Assembly (NCBI RefSeq): GCF_023015985.1
Contig: NZ_JALKAO010000010.1
Span: 1-32,124 of the forward strand
Source of the DNA: Marivita sp. S6314
GTDB lineage: Bacteria > Pseudomonadota > Alphaproteobacteria > Rhodobacterales > Rhodobacteraceae
DNA: 32,124 bases
Direction: 5' to 3'
Of the stretch, positions 24,183 through 32,124 are shown piece after piece. Numbering within the stretch: position 1 is the first letter of the stretch; the number at the start of each line of letters is the position of its first letter. The notes under the pieces were generated by a model that ran no database searches, was not told the DNA's origin, and saw only the letters and a program-made list of their open reading frames with translations. The position numbers and the translations under genes are program-made.

Positions 24183-24211
24183 AAGCCCTGTCCGACTGTC
24201 GGGCAGGGCTT
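24183..24211 (+). terminator. Hairpin with T-run between tmoX and tmoW
   Basis: Thirteen-base arms AAGCCCTGTCCGA (24183-24195) and TCGGGCAGGGCTT (24199-24211), paired with one G-U, are followed by TTTTT. It should act as a partial terminator so that more binding protein than importer is made, a common arrangement in ABC uptake operons. Confidence 0.85.
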
Positions 24212-24284
24212 TTTCATAGACAAATCCCGAGCAGACGCGCAGCATAAGCAGCGTCCCCAAGCTCTTTTTACGTTGGAGTCCCCG

Positions 24285-25304
24285 ATGACCACTGACGCAC
24301 CTGTTATTTCCTGTAAGAACGTCTGGAAGATCTTTGGAGATGATCCAGAGGGCTATCTTGCGAAGATGCCGGCCGGACAAAGCTACGACGACATCCGGGC
24401 TGACGGGTACATCGCCGGAGTGAAAGACGTTTCGATCGAGGTCGGACGCGGAGAAATGCTTGTTATCATGGGATTGTCGGGGTCCGGCAAATCCACGCTG
24501 GTCCGTTGTTTTTCACGGTTGCACGATATCACCGGCGGCACGATCGAGGTCGAGGGTCAGGATATCATGGCGCTGGCTGAGAAAGACCTGATCGACCTGC
24601 GCCGCAACAAAATGGGCATGGTGTTCCAAAGCTTTGGCCTGTTGCCACACCGCACCGTACTCGACAATGTCGCGTTTCCGCTGGAAATGCGCGGTCAGGA
24701 CAAACATGCCCGTCGCGCGCGGGCGCTCGAAGTGATCAAGCTGGTTGGTCTGGAAGGGCGCGAGGATTATTTCCCGCGCGAGTTGTCCGGTGGCCAGCAA
24801 CAGCGCGTCGGCATTGCCCGCAGCCTCGCCATTGAGCCGGATATCTGGTTTCTGGACGAACCGTTCTCGGCGCTTGACCCGTTGATCCGCCGCGAAATGC
24901 AGGACGAGTTTTTGCGTCTTCAGGAAATGCTCGGCAAGACCATCGTGTTTATCACGCATGACTTTGACGAAGCGCTGCGCCTTGCGGACCGAATTGCGAT
25001 CATGAAAGACGGTGCCGTTGAGCAATGCGACACGCCAGATCAGATCGTGATGCACCCGGCGACGGAATATGTTCGAAAATTCACGGAAGATATCGACAAA
25101 TCGCGCGTCGTACACGCCAGCGTTCTGGTCAAACCGGATGCGCAGGGCGAAGGTGATCCCGTCTCTTCAACCGCGACAATCCATGATCTGGCCCCGACGC
25201 TTGTGGCGGATCTGCGCGAATTCATCCCCGTGACGGATGGCACCGCGGTGATTGGTGCCCTGTCTCGTCAGGAGGCGCTGGAAGTCTTGGTGGGAGCTGA
25301 CTGA
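24285..25304 (+). CDS. tmoW: TMAO ABC importer, ATP-binding subunit
   Basis: A 339-residue ProV-like ATPase. Walker [10 protein letters not shown] is at 63-71, the Q-loop in [14 protein letters not shown], the signature LSGGQ at 167-171, Walker B IWFLDEP with Asp191 and Glu192, and the switch histidine in FITHDFDEA. The last 55 residues are a short CBS-like tail, as in osmotic-stress importers. ATG 24285 has GGAG six bases upstream, so the longer TTG start at 24273 is not used. It overlaps tmoV by three bases (TGATG). Confidence 0.9.
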   Translation: MTTDAPVISCKNVWKIFGDDPEGYLAKMPAGQSYDDIRADGYIAGVKDVSIEVGRGEMLVIMGLSGSGKSTLVRCFSRLHDITGGTIEVEGQDIMALAEKDLIDLRRNKMGMVFQSFGLLPHRTVLDNVAFPLEMRGQDKHARRARALEVIKLVGLEGREDYFPRELSGGQQQRVGIARSLAIEPDIWFLDEPFSALDPLIRREMQDEFLRLQEMLGKTIVFITHDFDEALRLADRIAIMKDGAVEQCDTPDQIVMHPATEYVRKFTEDIDKSRVVHASVLVKPDAQGEGDPVSSTATIHDLAPTLVADLREFIPVTDGTAVIGALSRQEALEVLVGAD

Positions 25305-27283
25305 TGGCTGTCATTTCCACCAATCAACCGGGCATCAAGCCACAACAGTATACGTCGACGCAGATCGCCACGGGTGTGTTCTGCGTCGCGCTGATTTTCA
25401 CCCTGCTGCAGTTTACCGGCCTGCTGCCATCCTGGCTGCACCGGTTGCCGGAGAGCTGGATACCGCCCTTCGCGGTCTGGCTGGACGCCGCGTTCAACTT
25501 TATCCGGACCGATCTTGGTCTGGAAAAGCTGACGCGCTGGTTCGCGGAAGGGCCATTGCAATTCATGCTCGATACATCGGCCAACCTGCTATACGGCAAG
25601 AAACGCTGGCCCGGGTTTGAACAGATCCCGTGGAGCGCCATCGCGGCGGCGGCGGCGGTACTGGGCTATTACCTGGGCGGTTGGCGTCTGGCGGCACTTG
25701 CGGGGGGCACATTTGTGTGGACCGCATTGATCGGCCAGTGGACCATCGCAATGGAAACCATGTCGGTTCTGGTTGTTGCCGCTCCGATGGCTTTTGTCAT
25801 TGGTCTGGGACTGGGCATTGCCGCTTGGAAATACCCGTGGGTGGACCGGGCGATCAAACCGATCCTGTCGGTTCTGCAGACGCTGCCGTTCTTCACGTAT
25901 CTTTTGCCTGCGGTCATCTTTTTCAAAGTTGGTCCAACAGCCGGTGCGGTTGCCACGATCATCTATGCCATTCCGCCGATGATCCTGATGACCACTCTGG
26001 GTCTCAAGAAAGTGTCGTCAGAAGTGGTGGAAGCCGGCAAGATGTCCGGATGTTCCCGCTTCCAGATGCTGCGGCATGTCTACGTGCCCGCTGCGCGGAC
26101 CGAGATCCTTGTTGGCGTGAACCAGGTGATCATGCTGTGTCTGGCGATGGTGGTTCTGACCGCGTTTATCGGGATGCCGGGACTTGGCGCCAAGCTGCTT
26201 GCGATGATGGGCAGTTTCAAACTGGGCCGTTCGTTCGAAATCGGCGTGACGATTGTGCTTCTGGCGGTGACGCTGGACCGGCTGTCCAAGGCGTGGGTGG
26301 TGAAACTGCCCGAGCATTTCGAGAAGGGCACCCCCTGGTGGCAGCGGCACAAGTACCTGCTCGCGGGTGTGGGCGCGTTTGTGTTCTTTACCATCCTGGG
26401 CCAGTTCGTGGAGTGGTTTGCCGAAATCGGACGCCGCCAGAACTTTTCGCAGGGCAAGGAAATCGACACGGCGATCAAGACTTTCCTGGCCTTTGACCTT
26501 GTGCAGGCCACGACGGAAAAGATCCGCTACGTGCTGAATGTTTGGGTGCTGAACCCGTTCCGGGACTTCCTGCTGTCGATTCCGACGGCCGGGTTCATCC
26601 TTTTTGTCGTGGCGGGGGCGCTGGCCCTTGGGGGCCGACGGTCCGGGATTTATGCTGCGGTGTTCTTTGGTCTGGTGGCCCTTTCGGGTTGGTGGGACCG
26701 GTCGGTCATCACCTTGTACTCGGTGATTTCGGCGGTGATCCTTGCGACGCTGATTGGTCTGCCAATCGGGATACTGGCGGCACGGTCCGAAAAATGGTCG
26801 CAGCGCGTTCTGCTGATCTGTGACACGGCGCAAACCTTCCCGAGCTTCATCTACCTGATCCCGGCGATCATGCTGTTTGGCATCACGGCGACGTCCGTGG
26901 TCATGTCGATCCTGATCTTCGCCATGGTGCCGCTGGTGCGGTACACGGTCGAAGGCTTGCGCGGCGTGCCCGAGGAAATGAACGAAGCGGCAGACATGTC
27001 CGGGGCCACCCGGATGCAGAAGCTGTGGAACGTGCAATTGCCCCTGGCGCTGCCAACGATGGCGGTCGGCTTTAACCAGGCGATCATGTTCGCGTTCTTC
27101 ATGGTGATCATTGCGGCCTTTATCGGGACGCAGGACCTTGGTCAGGAATTGCAGAAGACCCTGGCCGGGACCGATCTTGGCAAGAACTTTGTTCTGGGTA
27201 TTTGCGTGTCGCTGATGGCGCTGACCTTCGACATGGCGATCATGACCTGGGCAGACCGAAAGAAGCGGCTTCTCGGATTGTGA
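25304..27283 (+). CDS. tmoV: TMAO ABC importer, double-length permease
   Basis: A 659-residue inner-membrane permease made of two BPD_transp_1 halves in one chain, each with its own ATPase-contact EAA loop: GCSRFQMLRHVYVPAA near residue 248 and GATRMQKLWNVQLPLA near 566. Many membrane segments are visible in both halves, plus extra N-terminal helices (ATGVFCVALIFTLLQFTG). Ordinary ProW proteins hold one such half and dimerise; here one gene supplies both. GGGAG lies seven bases before the ATG. It is the last tmo gene, followed by a structured 254-bp gap. Confidence 0.9.
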   Translation: MAVISTNQPGIKPQQYTSTQIATGVFCVALIFTLLQFTGLLPSWLHRLPESWIPPFAVWLDAAFNFIRTDLGLEKLTRWFAEGPLQFMLDTSANLLYGKKRWPGFEQIPWSAIAAAAAVLGYYLGGWRLAALAGGTFVWTALIGQWTIAMETMSVLVVAAPMAFVIGLGLGIAAWKYPWVDRAIKPILSVLQTLPFFTYLLPAVIFFKVGPTAGAVATIIYAIPPMILMTTLGLKKVSSEVVEAGKMSGCSRFQMLRHVYVPAARTEILVGVNQVIMLCLAMVVLTAFIGMPGLGAKLLAMMGSFKLGRSFEIGVTIVLLAVTLDRLSKAWVVKLPEHFEKGTPWWQRHKYLLAGVGAFVFFTILGQFVEWFAEIGRRQNFSQGKEIDTAIKTFLAFDLVQATTEKIRYVLNVWVLNPFRDFLLSIPTAGFILFVVAGALALGGRRSGIYAAVFFGLVALSGWWDRSVITLYSVISAVILATLIGLPIGILAARSEKWSQRVLLICDTAQTFPSFIYLIPAIMLFGITATSVVMSILIFAMVPLVRYTVEGLRGVPEEMNEAADMSGATRMQKLWNVQLPLALPTMAVGFNQAIMFAFFMVIIAAFIGTQDLGQELQKTLAGTDLGKNFVLGICVSLMALTFDMAIMTWADRKKRLLGL

Positions 27284-27310
27284 TTCGGGAATAACCGACC
27301 GCTTTTCCGA

Positions 27311-27380
27311 GGCGGGTCATCGACAGGCCGACGGGTGGCGCAAACGCGCAGAGTCCCGTCGCGCATGGCGATGGCCCGCC
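27311..27380 (+). other. Nested inverted repeats (structured RNA or terminator) after tmoV
   Basis: Outer arms GGCGGGTCATCG (27311-27322) and CGATGGCCCGCC (27369-27380) pair over 12 bp with one G-U. Inside, CGACGGG (27329-27335) pairs with CCCGTCG (27355-27361), and the top holds a GCGC/GCGC possibility around 27338-27349. The following tract (TCTTGTCTTT) is T-rich but not a clean run. It lies 27 bp after the tmoV stop. It may be a terminator, a transcript-stabilising end or a small RNA. Confidence 0.5.
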
Positions 27381-27457
27381 TCTTGTCTTTGTGTCAAACC
27401 TGCGCCGAGAGATGGCGGAACGGCAGGAAGAATTTCCAAATATTTCTCGTTTCCTTG

Positions 27458-27473
27458 TTGACTGACAGGAAAA
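27458..27473 (+). promoter_or_regulatory. Copy A of the island motif (TTGACTGACAGGAAAA) before the fdh genes
   Basis: Reference copy of the motif, 64 bp before the formate dehydrogenase start. It is embedded in a wider dyad, TTTCCT (27450-27455) and AGGAAA (27467-27472). TTGACT could also act as a -35 box, but no -10 box is well placed. Confidence 0.55.
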
Positions 27474-27537
27474 TAAATTGAACAAAAAGAATACTGAGGC
27501 GCTGCAGGCGAGAGCAGGTGGCTGTAGGAGGTAGGAC

Positions 27538-29223
27538 ATGGCGCTGGACGATCGCAAAGGTGTGTGGAAACAGGGGCGTGGCAAAGGACGCACAAGCCCC
27601 AAAGGTCGCCAATACGAGGACTCAGCCCTCGCAGAGGTGCAGTCTTTGCTGGGAGACGCGCCGCGTCGCCGCGATCTTCTGATTGAATTTCTGCATCTGA
27701 TTCAGGATGCCCACGGCCATCTGTCGGCTGCGCACCTGCGCGCCCTGGCCGAAGAAATGCGGCTGAGCATGGCCGAAGTATACGAGGTTGCGACCTTCTA
27801 CGCGCATTTCGACGTTGTGAAAGAAGGTGAAACACCTCCACCCGCCCTGACGATCCGGGTTTGCGACTCGTTGTCGTGTGAACTGGCCGGGGCGCAGCAG
27901 CTGAAGGCCGCGTTGGAGGATGGGCTTGATCCGACCGAAGTGCGCGTCTTGCGTGCGCCATGCATGGGTCGCTGCGACACGGCCCCAGTGATCGAGCTGG
28001 GCCACAAGCATATCGACCACGCGACGCCGGAAAACGTGAAAGAGGCCGTCGCCGCGCGCGACACCCATGCTGTTATTCCCGACTATCAGGACCTCGCGGC
28101 GTATCAGGCCGACGGTGGCTACGAACAACTGGTTGCCCTACGCAAAGGCGGCGACTGGGAAGCGACGCAGGAACTGGTGCTGTCTGCCGGTCTTCGCGGA
28201 CTTGGCGGGGCCGGATTCCCATCGGGTCGCAAATGGGGCTTTGTGCGCGCCAATGCCGGACCGCGGTATCTGGCCGTCAACGGCGACGAAGGCGAACCGG
28301 GCACGTTCAAAGACCGGTATTACCTTGAGCGGGTGCCACATCTGTTCCTCGAAGGCATGCTGATCGCCGCATGGGCGGTCGAGGCGGACACCTGCTTTAT
28401 CTACATGCGCGACGAATACCCGGCAGTGCTTGAGATCCTCGCCCGCGAGATCAAGGCGTTGGAAGACGCGGGCCTTGTTGCCCCTGGTTATATCGACCTG
28501 CGCCGTGGTGCCGGGGCGTATATCTGCGGTGAAGAATCCGCGATGATCGAATCCATCGAAGGCAAGCGCGGCCTGCCGCGCCACCGCCCGCCATTCGTGG
28601 CGCAGGTGGGGATCTTCAACCGCCCGACGCTGGTGCATAACGTGGAAACCCTGCACTGGGTCGCGCGGATCTGCCGCGAGGGCGCAGAGTGTCTGAGCAG
28701 CACGGAAAAGAACGGGCGCAAGGGCCTGCGGTCCTATTCCGTATCAGGCCGTGTGGCGAAGCCGGGTGTCTACCTTCTGCCAGCGGGCAGCACGATCATG
28801 GATATCATCGACGCCTGTGGCGGCATGGCCGAGGGTCACACCTTCAAGGCCTACCAGCCGGGTGGCCCGTCTTCGGGCTTGTTGCCCGCCAGCATCAATG
28901 ACGTGCCGCTTGATTTCGACACGCTGCAACCGCTGGGTACCTTTATCGGTTCGGCTGCGGTTGTGGTCCTGTCGGACAAGGACAAGGCCCGCGATGCTGC
29001 GCTGAACATGCTGCGGTTCTTTGAAGACGAAAGCTGCGGCCAGTGCACCCCGTGCCGGGTGGGCTGCGAAAAGGCGGTCAAGCTGATGCAATCGGACCGC
29101 TGGGACCAGTCGCTGCTGGAAGAGCTGAGCCAGGCGATGGTGGATGCCAGTATCTGTGGTCTGGGGCAGGCGGCCCCGAACCCAATCCGACTCACAATGA
29201 AGCACTTCCCGGAGGAAATCTGA
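27538..29223 (+). CDS. fdhB: NAD-dependent formate dehydrogenase beta subunit (NuoE-NuoF fusion)
   Basis: A 561-residue diaphorase subunit. The first 190 residues are NuoE/FdsG-like with 2Fe-2S ligands CDSLSC and CMGRC. The rest is NuoF/FdsB-like: FMN and NADH motifs GLGGAGFPSGRKW and NGDEGEPGTFKDRYYLE, GAGAYICGEES, and the 4Fe-4S cysteines in SCGQCTPCR and CGLG. It moves electrons from the alpha subunit to NAD+. Such a fused beta chain is known from Methylorubrum Fdh1. AGGAGG is six bases before ATG 27538. It stands three bases before fdhA and follows a motif-bearing upstream region. Confidence 0.92.
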   Translation: MALDDRKGVWKQGRGKGRTSPKGRQYEDSALAEVQSLLGDAPRRRDLLIEFLHLIQDAHGHLSAAHLRALAEEMRLSMAEVYEVATFYAHFDVVKEGETPPPALTIRVCDSLSCELAGAQQLKAALEDGLDPTEVRVLRAPCMGRCDTAPVIELGHKHIDHATPENVKEAVAARDTHAVIPDYQDLAAYQADGGYEQLVALRKGGDWEATQELVLSAGLRGLGGAGFPSGRKWGFVRANAGPRYLAVNGDEGEPGTFKDRYYLERVPHLFLEGMLIAAWAVEADTCFIYMRDEYPAVLEILAREIKALEDAGLVAPGYIDLRRGAGAYICGEESAMIESIEGKRGLPRHRPPFVAQVGIFNRPTLVHNVETLHWVARICREGAECLSSTEKNGRKGLRSYSVSGRVAKPGVYLLPAGSTIMDIIDACGGMAEGHTFKAYQPGGPSSGLLPASINDVPLDFDTLQPLGTFIGSAAVVVLSDKDKARDAALNMLRFFEDESCGQCTPCRVGCEKAVKLMQSDRWDQSLLEELSQAMVDASICGLGQAAPNPIRLTMKHFPEEI

Positions 29224-29226
29224 TCC

Positions 29227-32004
29227 ATGACTGATCAAATCACCTTTACGCTGGACGGCGAAACGGTCACTGCCGAACCGGGGATGACGATTTGGGAAGT
29301 GGCGAACGGGCGGGGTCTTGTCATTCCGCATCTGTGCCACAAACCTGCGCCGGGGTACCGCCCCGATGGCAACTGCCGCGCCTGTATGGTCGAGGTCGAA
29401 GGCGAGCGGACGCTGATTGCGTCCTGCATCCGCGAACCCGTGGATGGCATGGTTGTCACCACCAATTCCGCCCGCGCCGAAAACGCGCGCAAGATGGTTG
29501 TCGAAATGCTGGTCGCCGATCAGCCGGAGCGCAACGAAGCCCACGACAAATCCGCCCATTTCTGGGATATGGCCGATCAGAACGGTGTGTCCGAAAGCCG
29601 CTTTCCCAAGCTGGAGGAGGGCCGCATCCCGTTGCTCGATGACAGCCATGTGGCGATGTCGGTCAACCTTGATGCCTGCATCCAATGTGGTCTGTGCGTG
29701 CGCGCCTGTCGCGAAGTGCAGGTCAACGACGTGATTGGCATGTCGGGACGGGGGCACGATTCCTACCCGACCTTCGATTTTGCCGACCCGATGGGCACGT
29801 CAACCTGCGTGGCCTGTGGGGAATGTGTGCAAGCCTGCCCGACGGGCGCGCTGATGCCGTCTTCTGTTGTCGATGAGAACCAGGTCGGTGACAGCATGGA
29901 TTTTGACAGCGAAACCGAAAGCGTCTGCCCGTTCTGCGGCGTGGGCTGCAAGGTGTCGCTCAAGGTCAAGGACGGCAAGGTCAAATATGTCGAGGGCATC
30001 AATGGCCCCGCAAACGAAGGCCGTCTGTGCGTCAAAGGCCGCTTTGGATTTGACTATATCCACCACGAGCACCGCCTGACCAAGCCGCTGATCCGCCGCG
30101 AAGATGCGCCGCCCAAGGGTCTGAATGTCGATCCGGGCAATCTTGATACCCATTTCCGTGAGGCGACATGGGAAGAAGCGATGGACGCTGCCGCCGGTGG
30201 TCTTGCCAAGCTGCGGCAGGCACATGGCGGCCAATCGGTTGCCGGTTTTGGGTCTGCGAAATGCACCAATGAAGAGGCGTATCTGTTCCAGAAACTGATC
30301 CGTCAGGGTTTCAAGCACAACAACGTCGATCACTGCACCCGCCTGTGCCACGCCTCGTCTGTTGCGGCTTTGATCGAAAACGTTGGATCGGGGGCGGTGA
30401 CCGCAACCTTCAACGAGATCGAAAACGCCGATGTTGCGATCGTGATCGGGGCCAATCCGGTCGAAAACCACCCGGTTGCGGCCACGTATTTCAAGCAGTT
30501 CGCCAAGAACGGCGGTAAGCTCATCGTGATGGACCCGCGCGGGCAGGGGCTCAAGCGGTTTGCGTCACACATGCTGCAATTCCGCCCCGGTGCGGACGTG
30601 TCGATGCTCAACGCGATCATGCACGTGATCGTCGAAGAAAACCTGTACGACCAGCAATATATCGACGCCTATACCGAGAATTGGGAGGCCGAGAAAGAAC
30701 ACCTCAAGGCCTTCAGCCCGGAAGCGATGGAACCGATTTGCGGCATTGCACCGGATGTGATCCGCGATGTCGCGCGCACCTTTGCCGGCGCCAAGGCGGC
30801 CATGATCTTCTGGGGCATGGGTGTCAGCCAGCACATCCACGGCACCGACAATTCGCGGTGTCTGATCAGCCTTGCGCTGATGACCGGTCAGGTTGGACGC
30901 TCCGGCACGGGTCTGCACCCGCTGCGCGGACAGAACAACGTGCAGGGCGCGTCTGATGCGGGCCTGATCCCGATGTTTGTTCCGGATTACCGGTCGGTCG
31001 AGGACCCATCCGTCCGTGAAGACATCTTTGGTGTCTGGGGGCGCGACGACGACTGGTCGAACAAGCGCGGCTTGACGGTCACTGAGATTGTCGATCAGGC
31101 CTATGCGGGCAACATCAAGGGGATGTATATTCAGGGCGAAAACCCGGCCATGTCCGACCCGGATGTGGAACATGCCCGCGACGCCTTTGCCAAGCTTGAG
31201 CATCTGGTGGTGCAGGATATTTTCCTCACGGAAACAGCCTGTTACGCGGATGTGATCCTGCCGGCCTCGGCCTTGTACGAAAAGAACGGCACGGTTTCGA
31301 ACACGAACCGTCAGGTGCAGCGGGTCCGTCCGGCTGTGCCGCCCCCCGGTGACGCGCGCGAAGACTGGGCGATCACGGTGGAACTGGCGCAGCGGCTTGG
31401 CTTGCCATGGGAATACACCGATGTGAGCCAGGTGTTTGCCGAAATGAAGCAGGTCATGGGGTCGCTCGACAACATCACCTGGGAGCGTCTTGAGACAGAG
31501 ACCATCACCTACCCGTCGCTCAGCCCGACCGACCCCGGTCAGGCCGTGGTGTTCGGCGATGGGTTCCCGCGTCCGGAAGGGCGCGCGCGCTTTACCCCGG
31601 CATCGGTGATTGCACCGGACGAAGCGCCGGATTCGGAATACCCGATGATCATGACAACCGGGCGTCAGCTGGAACACTGGCACACCGGGTCGATGACGCG
31701 CCGCGCATCTGTGCTGGATGCGGTCGAGCCAGAAGCGAACTGTTCACTGCACCCCAAAACGCTGCGCGCGTTGGGCGTCGCCCCGGGCGACATGGTGCGG
31801 CTGACCACGCGGCGCGGGTCGATCGAGATCATGGCGCGGGCCGACCGGGCGGTGTCCGAAGACATGGTCTTCGTCCCCTTCGCCTATGTCGAAGCTGCGG
31901 CCAACGTTCTGACGAACCCGGCGGTCGATCCTTACGGCAAGATCCCCGAATTCAAATTCTCCGCCGTGCGCGTTGAAGCCATCACAAAGATCGCGGCCGA
32001 GTGA
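29227..32004 (+). CDS. fdhA: NAD-dependent formate dehydrogenase alpha subunit (Mo/W bis-MGD)
   Basis: A 925-residue cytoplasmic catalytic subunit oxidising formate to CO2. Order: N-terminal 2Fe-2S domain (CHKPAPGYRPDGNCRAC), two 4Fe-4S sites (CIQCGLCVRAC and CVACGECVQACPTG), the 4Fe-4S of the molybdopterin domain (CPFCGVGC, GRLCVKGR), then the DMSO-reductase-type fold. Cys374 in CTRLCHASS aligns with the selenocysteine of E. coli FdhF, so this is a cysteine enzyme. The C-terminal pterin domain shows TTGRQLEHWHTGSMTRR. GGAGG precedes ATG 29227. No fdsC or fdsD homologue is seen before fhs. Confidence 0.93.
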   Translation: MTDQITFTLDGETVTAEPGMTIWEVANGRGLVIPHLCHKPAPGYRPDGNCRACMVEVEGERTLIASCIREPVDGMVVTTNSARAENARKMVVEMLVADQPERNEAHDKSAHFWDMADQNGVSESRFPKLEEGRIPLLDDSHVAMSVNLDACIQCGLCVRACREVQVNDVIGMSGRGHDSYPTFDFADPMGTSTCVACGECVQACPTGALMPSSVVDENQVGDSMDFDSETESVCPFCGVGCKVSLKVKDGKVKYVEGINGPANEGRLCVKGRFGFDYIHHEHRLTKPLIRREDAPPKGLNVDPGNLDTHFREATWEEAMDAAAGGLAKLRQAHGGQSVAGFGSAKCTNEEAYLFQKLIRQGFKHNNVDHCTRLCHASSVAALIENVGSGAVTATFNEIENADVAIVIGANPVENHPVAATYFKQFAKNGGKLIVMDPRGQGLKRFASHMLQFRPGADVSMLNAIMHVIVEENLYDQQYIDAYTENWEAEKEHLKAFSPEAMEPICGIAPDVIRDVARTFAGAKAAMIFWGMGVSQHIHGTDNSRCLISLALMTGQVGRSGTGLHPLRGQNNVQGASDAGLIPMFVPDYRSVEDPSVREDIFGVWGRDDDWSNKRGLTVTEIVDQAYAGNIKGMYIQGENPAMSDPDVEHARDAFAKLEHLVVQDIFLTETACYADVILPASALYEKNGTVSNTNRQVQRVRPAVPPPGDAREDWAITVELAQRLGLPWEYTDVSQVFAEMKQVMGSLDNITWERLETETITYPSLSPTDPGQAVVFGDGFPRPEGRARFTPASVIAPDEAPDSEYPMIMTTGRQLEHWHTGSMTRRASVLDAVEPEANCSLHPKTLRALGVAPGDMVRLTTRRGSIEIMARADRAVSEDMVFVPFAYVEAAANVLTNPAVDPYGKIPEFKFSAVRVEAITKIAAE

Positions 32005-32031
32005 CCGCGTCCCCCAAACAGGAAGATCCCC

Positions 32032-32124
32032 ATGTCATACAAGTCAGATATTGAAATAGCGCGTGAGGCGTCGAAGCGTCCGATTCAGGAGATTGGCGAG
32101 AAGATCGGGATCGGGACGGATGAT
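32032..32124 (+). CDS. fhs: Formate-tetrahydrofolate ligase, N-terminus (cut by window end)
   Basis: Thirty-one codons are visible. The opening [13 protein letters not shown] and the following [11 protein letters not shown] are characteristic of Fhs, which reversibly links formate and THF using ATP. AGGAAG lies six bases before ATG 32032, and the gene starts 27 bp after fdhA, so the two probably share a transcript. In this island it would either release formate with ATP gain or assimilate it. Confidence 0.85.
   Translation, partial: MSYKSDIEIAREASKRPIQEIGEKIGIGTDD

Noticed and set aside
27290-27317. A terminator right after tmoV (GACCGC...GCGGGTC)
   Set aside because: The arms pair only with a bulge, there is no T-run, and the right arm is better used in the 27311-27380 structure.

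Overview
The window is high-GC, densely packed alphaproteobacterial DNA. Gene content and order point to a marine Roseobacter-group bacterium (Rhodobacteraceae) resembling Ruegeria pomeroyi; this is an inference from gene families, not from a database search. Nearly everything belongs to one catabolic island that converts trimethylamine N-oxide (TMAO) stepwise to CO2, ammonium and one-carbon units. No rRNA, tRNA, CRISPR array, transposase or prophage gene was seen.

Layout. (1) 60-1045: a 39-codon ORF that looks like the beginning of FolD, overlapping a diverged FolD-like gene. (2) 1050-1895 (-): a DMT/EamA exporter. (3) 2043-5621 (+): an operon of TMAO demethylase (tdm), a truncated haemoglobin and two small exported proteins. 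(4) 5708-11857 (-): gamma-glutamylmethylamide synthetase (gmaS), the three N-methylglutamate synthase subunits (mgsCBA), a 72-residue membrane protein and an Amt-family transporter. (5) 12171-16040 (+): dmmD-dmmABC, dimethylamine monooxygenase plus a GcvT-type protein. (6) 16089-17862: two divergent regulators, XRE-cupin and GlxA/AraC type. (7) 17866-22932 (-): a sarcosine-oxidase-like heterotetramer, best read as N-methylglutamate dehydrogenase (mgdABCD). (8) 23220-27283 (+): the TMAO ABC importer tmoXWV. (9) 27538-32124 (+): NAD-dependent formate dehydrogenase (fused beta, then alpha) and the first 31 codons of formate-THF ligase (fhs).

How they work together (pathway knowledge plus context): TmoXWV imports TMAO; Tdm cleaves it to dimethylamine and formaldehyde; DmmABC oxidises dimethylamine to methylamine and formaldehyde; GmaS and MgsABC load methylamine onto glutamate; MgdABCD releases the methyl group and regenerates glutamate. 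Three GcvT-fold modules (Tdm C-terminus, DmmD, MgdC C-terminus) can pass formaldehyde to tetrahydrofolate. FolD-type and Fhs enzymes then yield formate, which Fdh oxidises for NADH. Trimethylamine monooxygenase (tmm) is not in this window.

The main new observation is a 16-bp motif, TTGACTGACAGGAAAA and close variants, in four intergenic regions of the island (before fdh, before mgsA, between amt and dmmD, between the two regulator genes) with a weaker copy before tmoX. The copy between the regulators lies exactly between the -35 and -10 boxes of the GlxA-type gene, as an operator would. Other points: a FolD-like protein with two substituted catalytic positions, a delta subunit lacking three of four zinc ligands, an MgsC without iron-sulphur cysteines, hairpins between genes inside operons, and a nested RNA-like structure between tmoV and the fdh genes.
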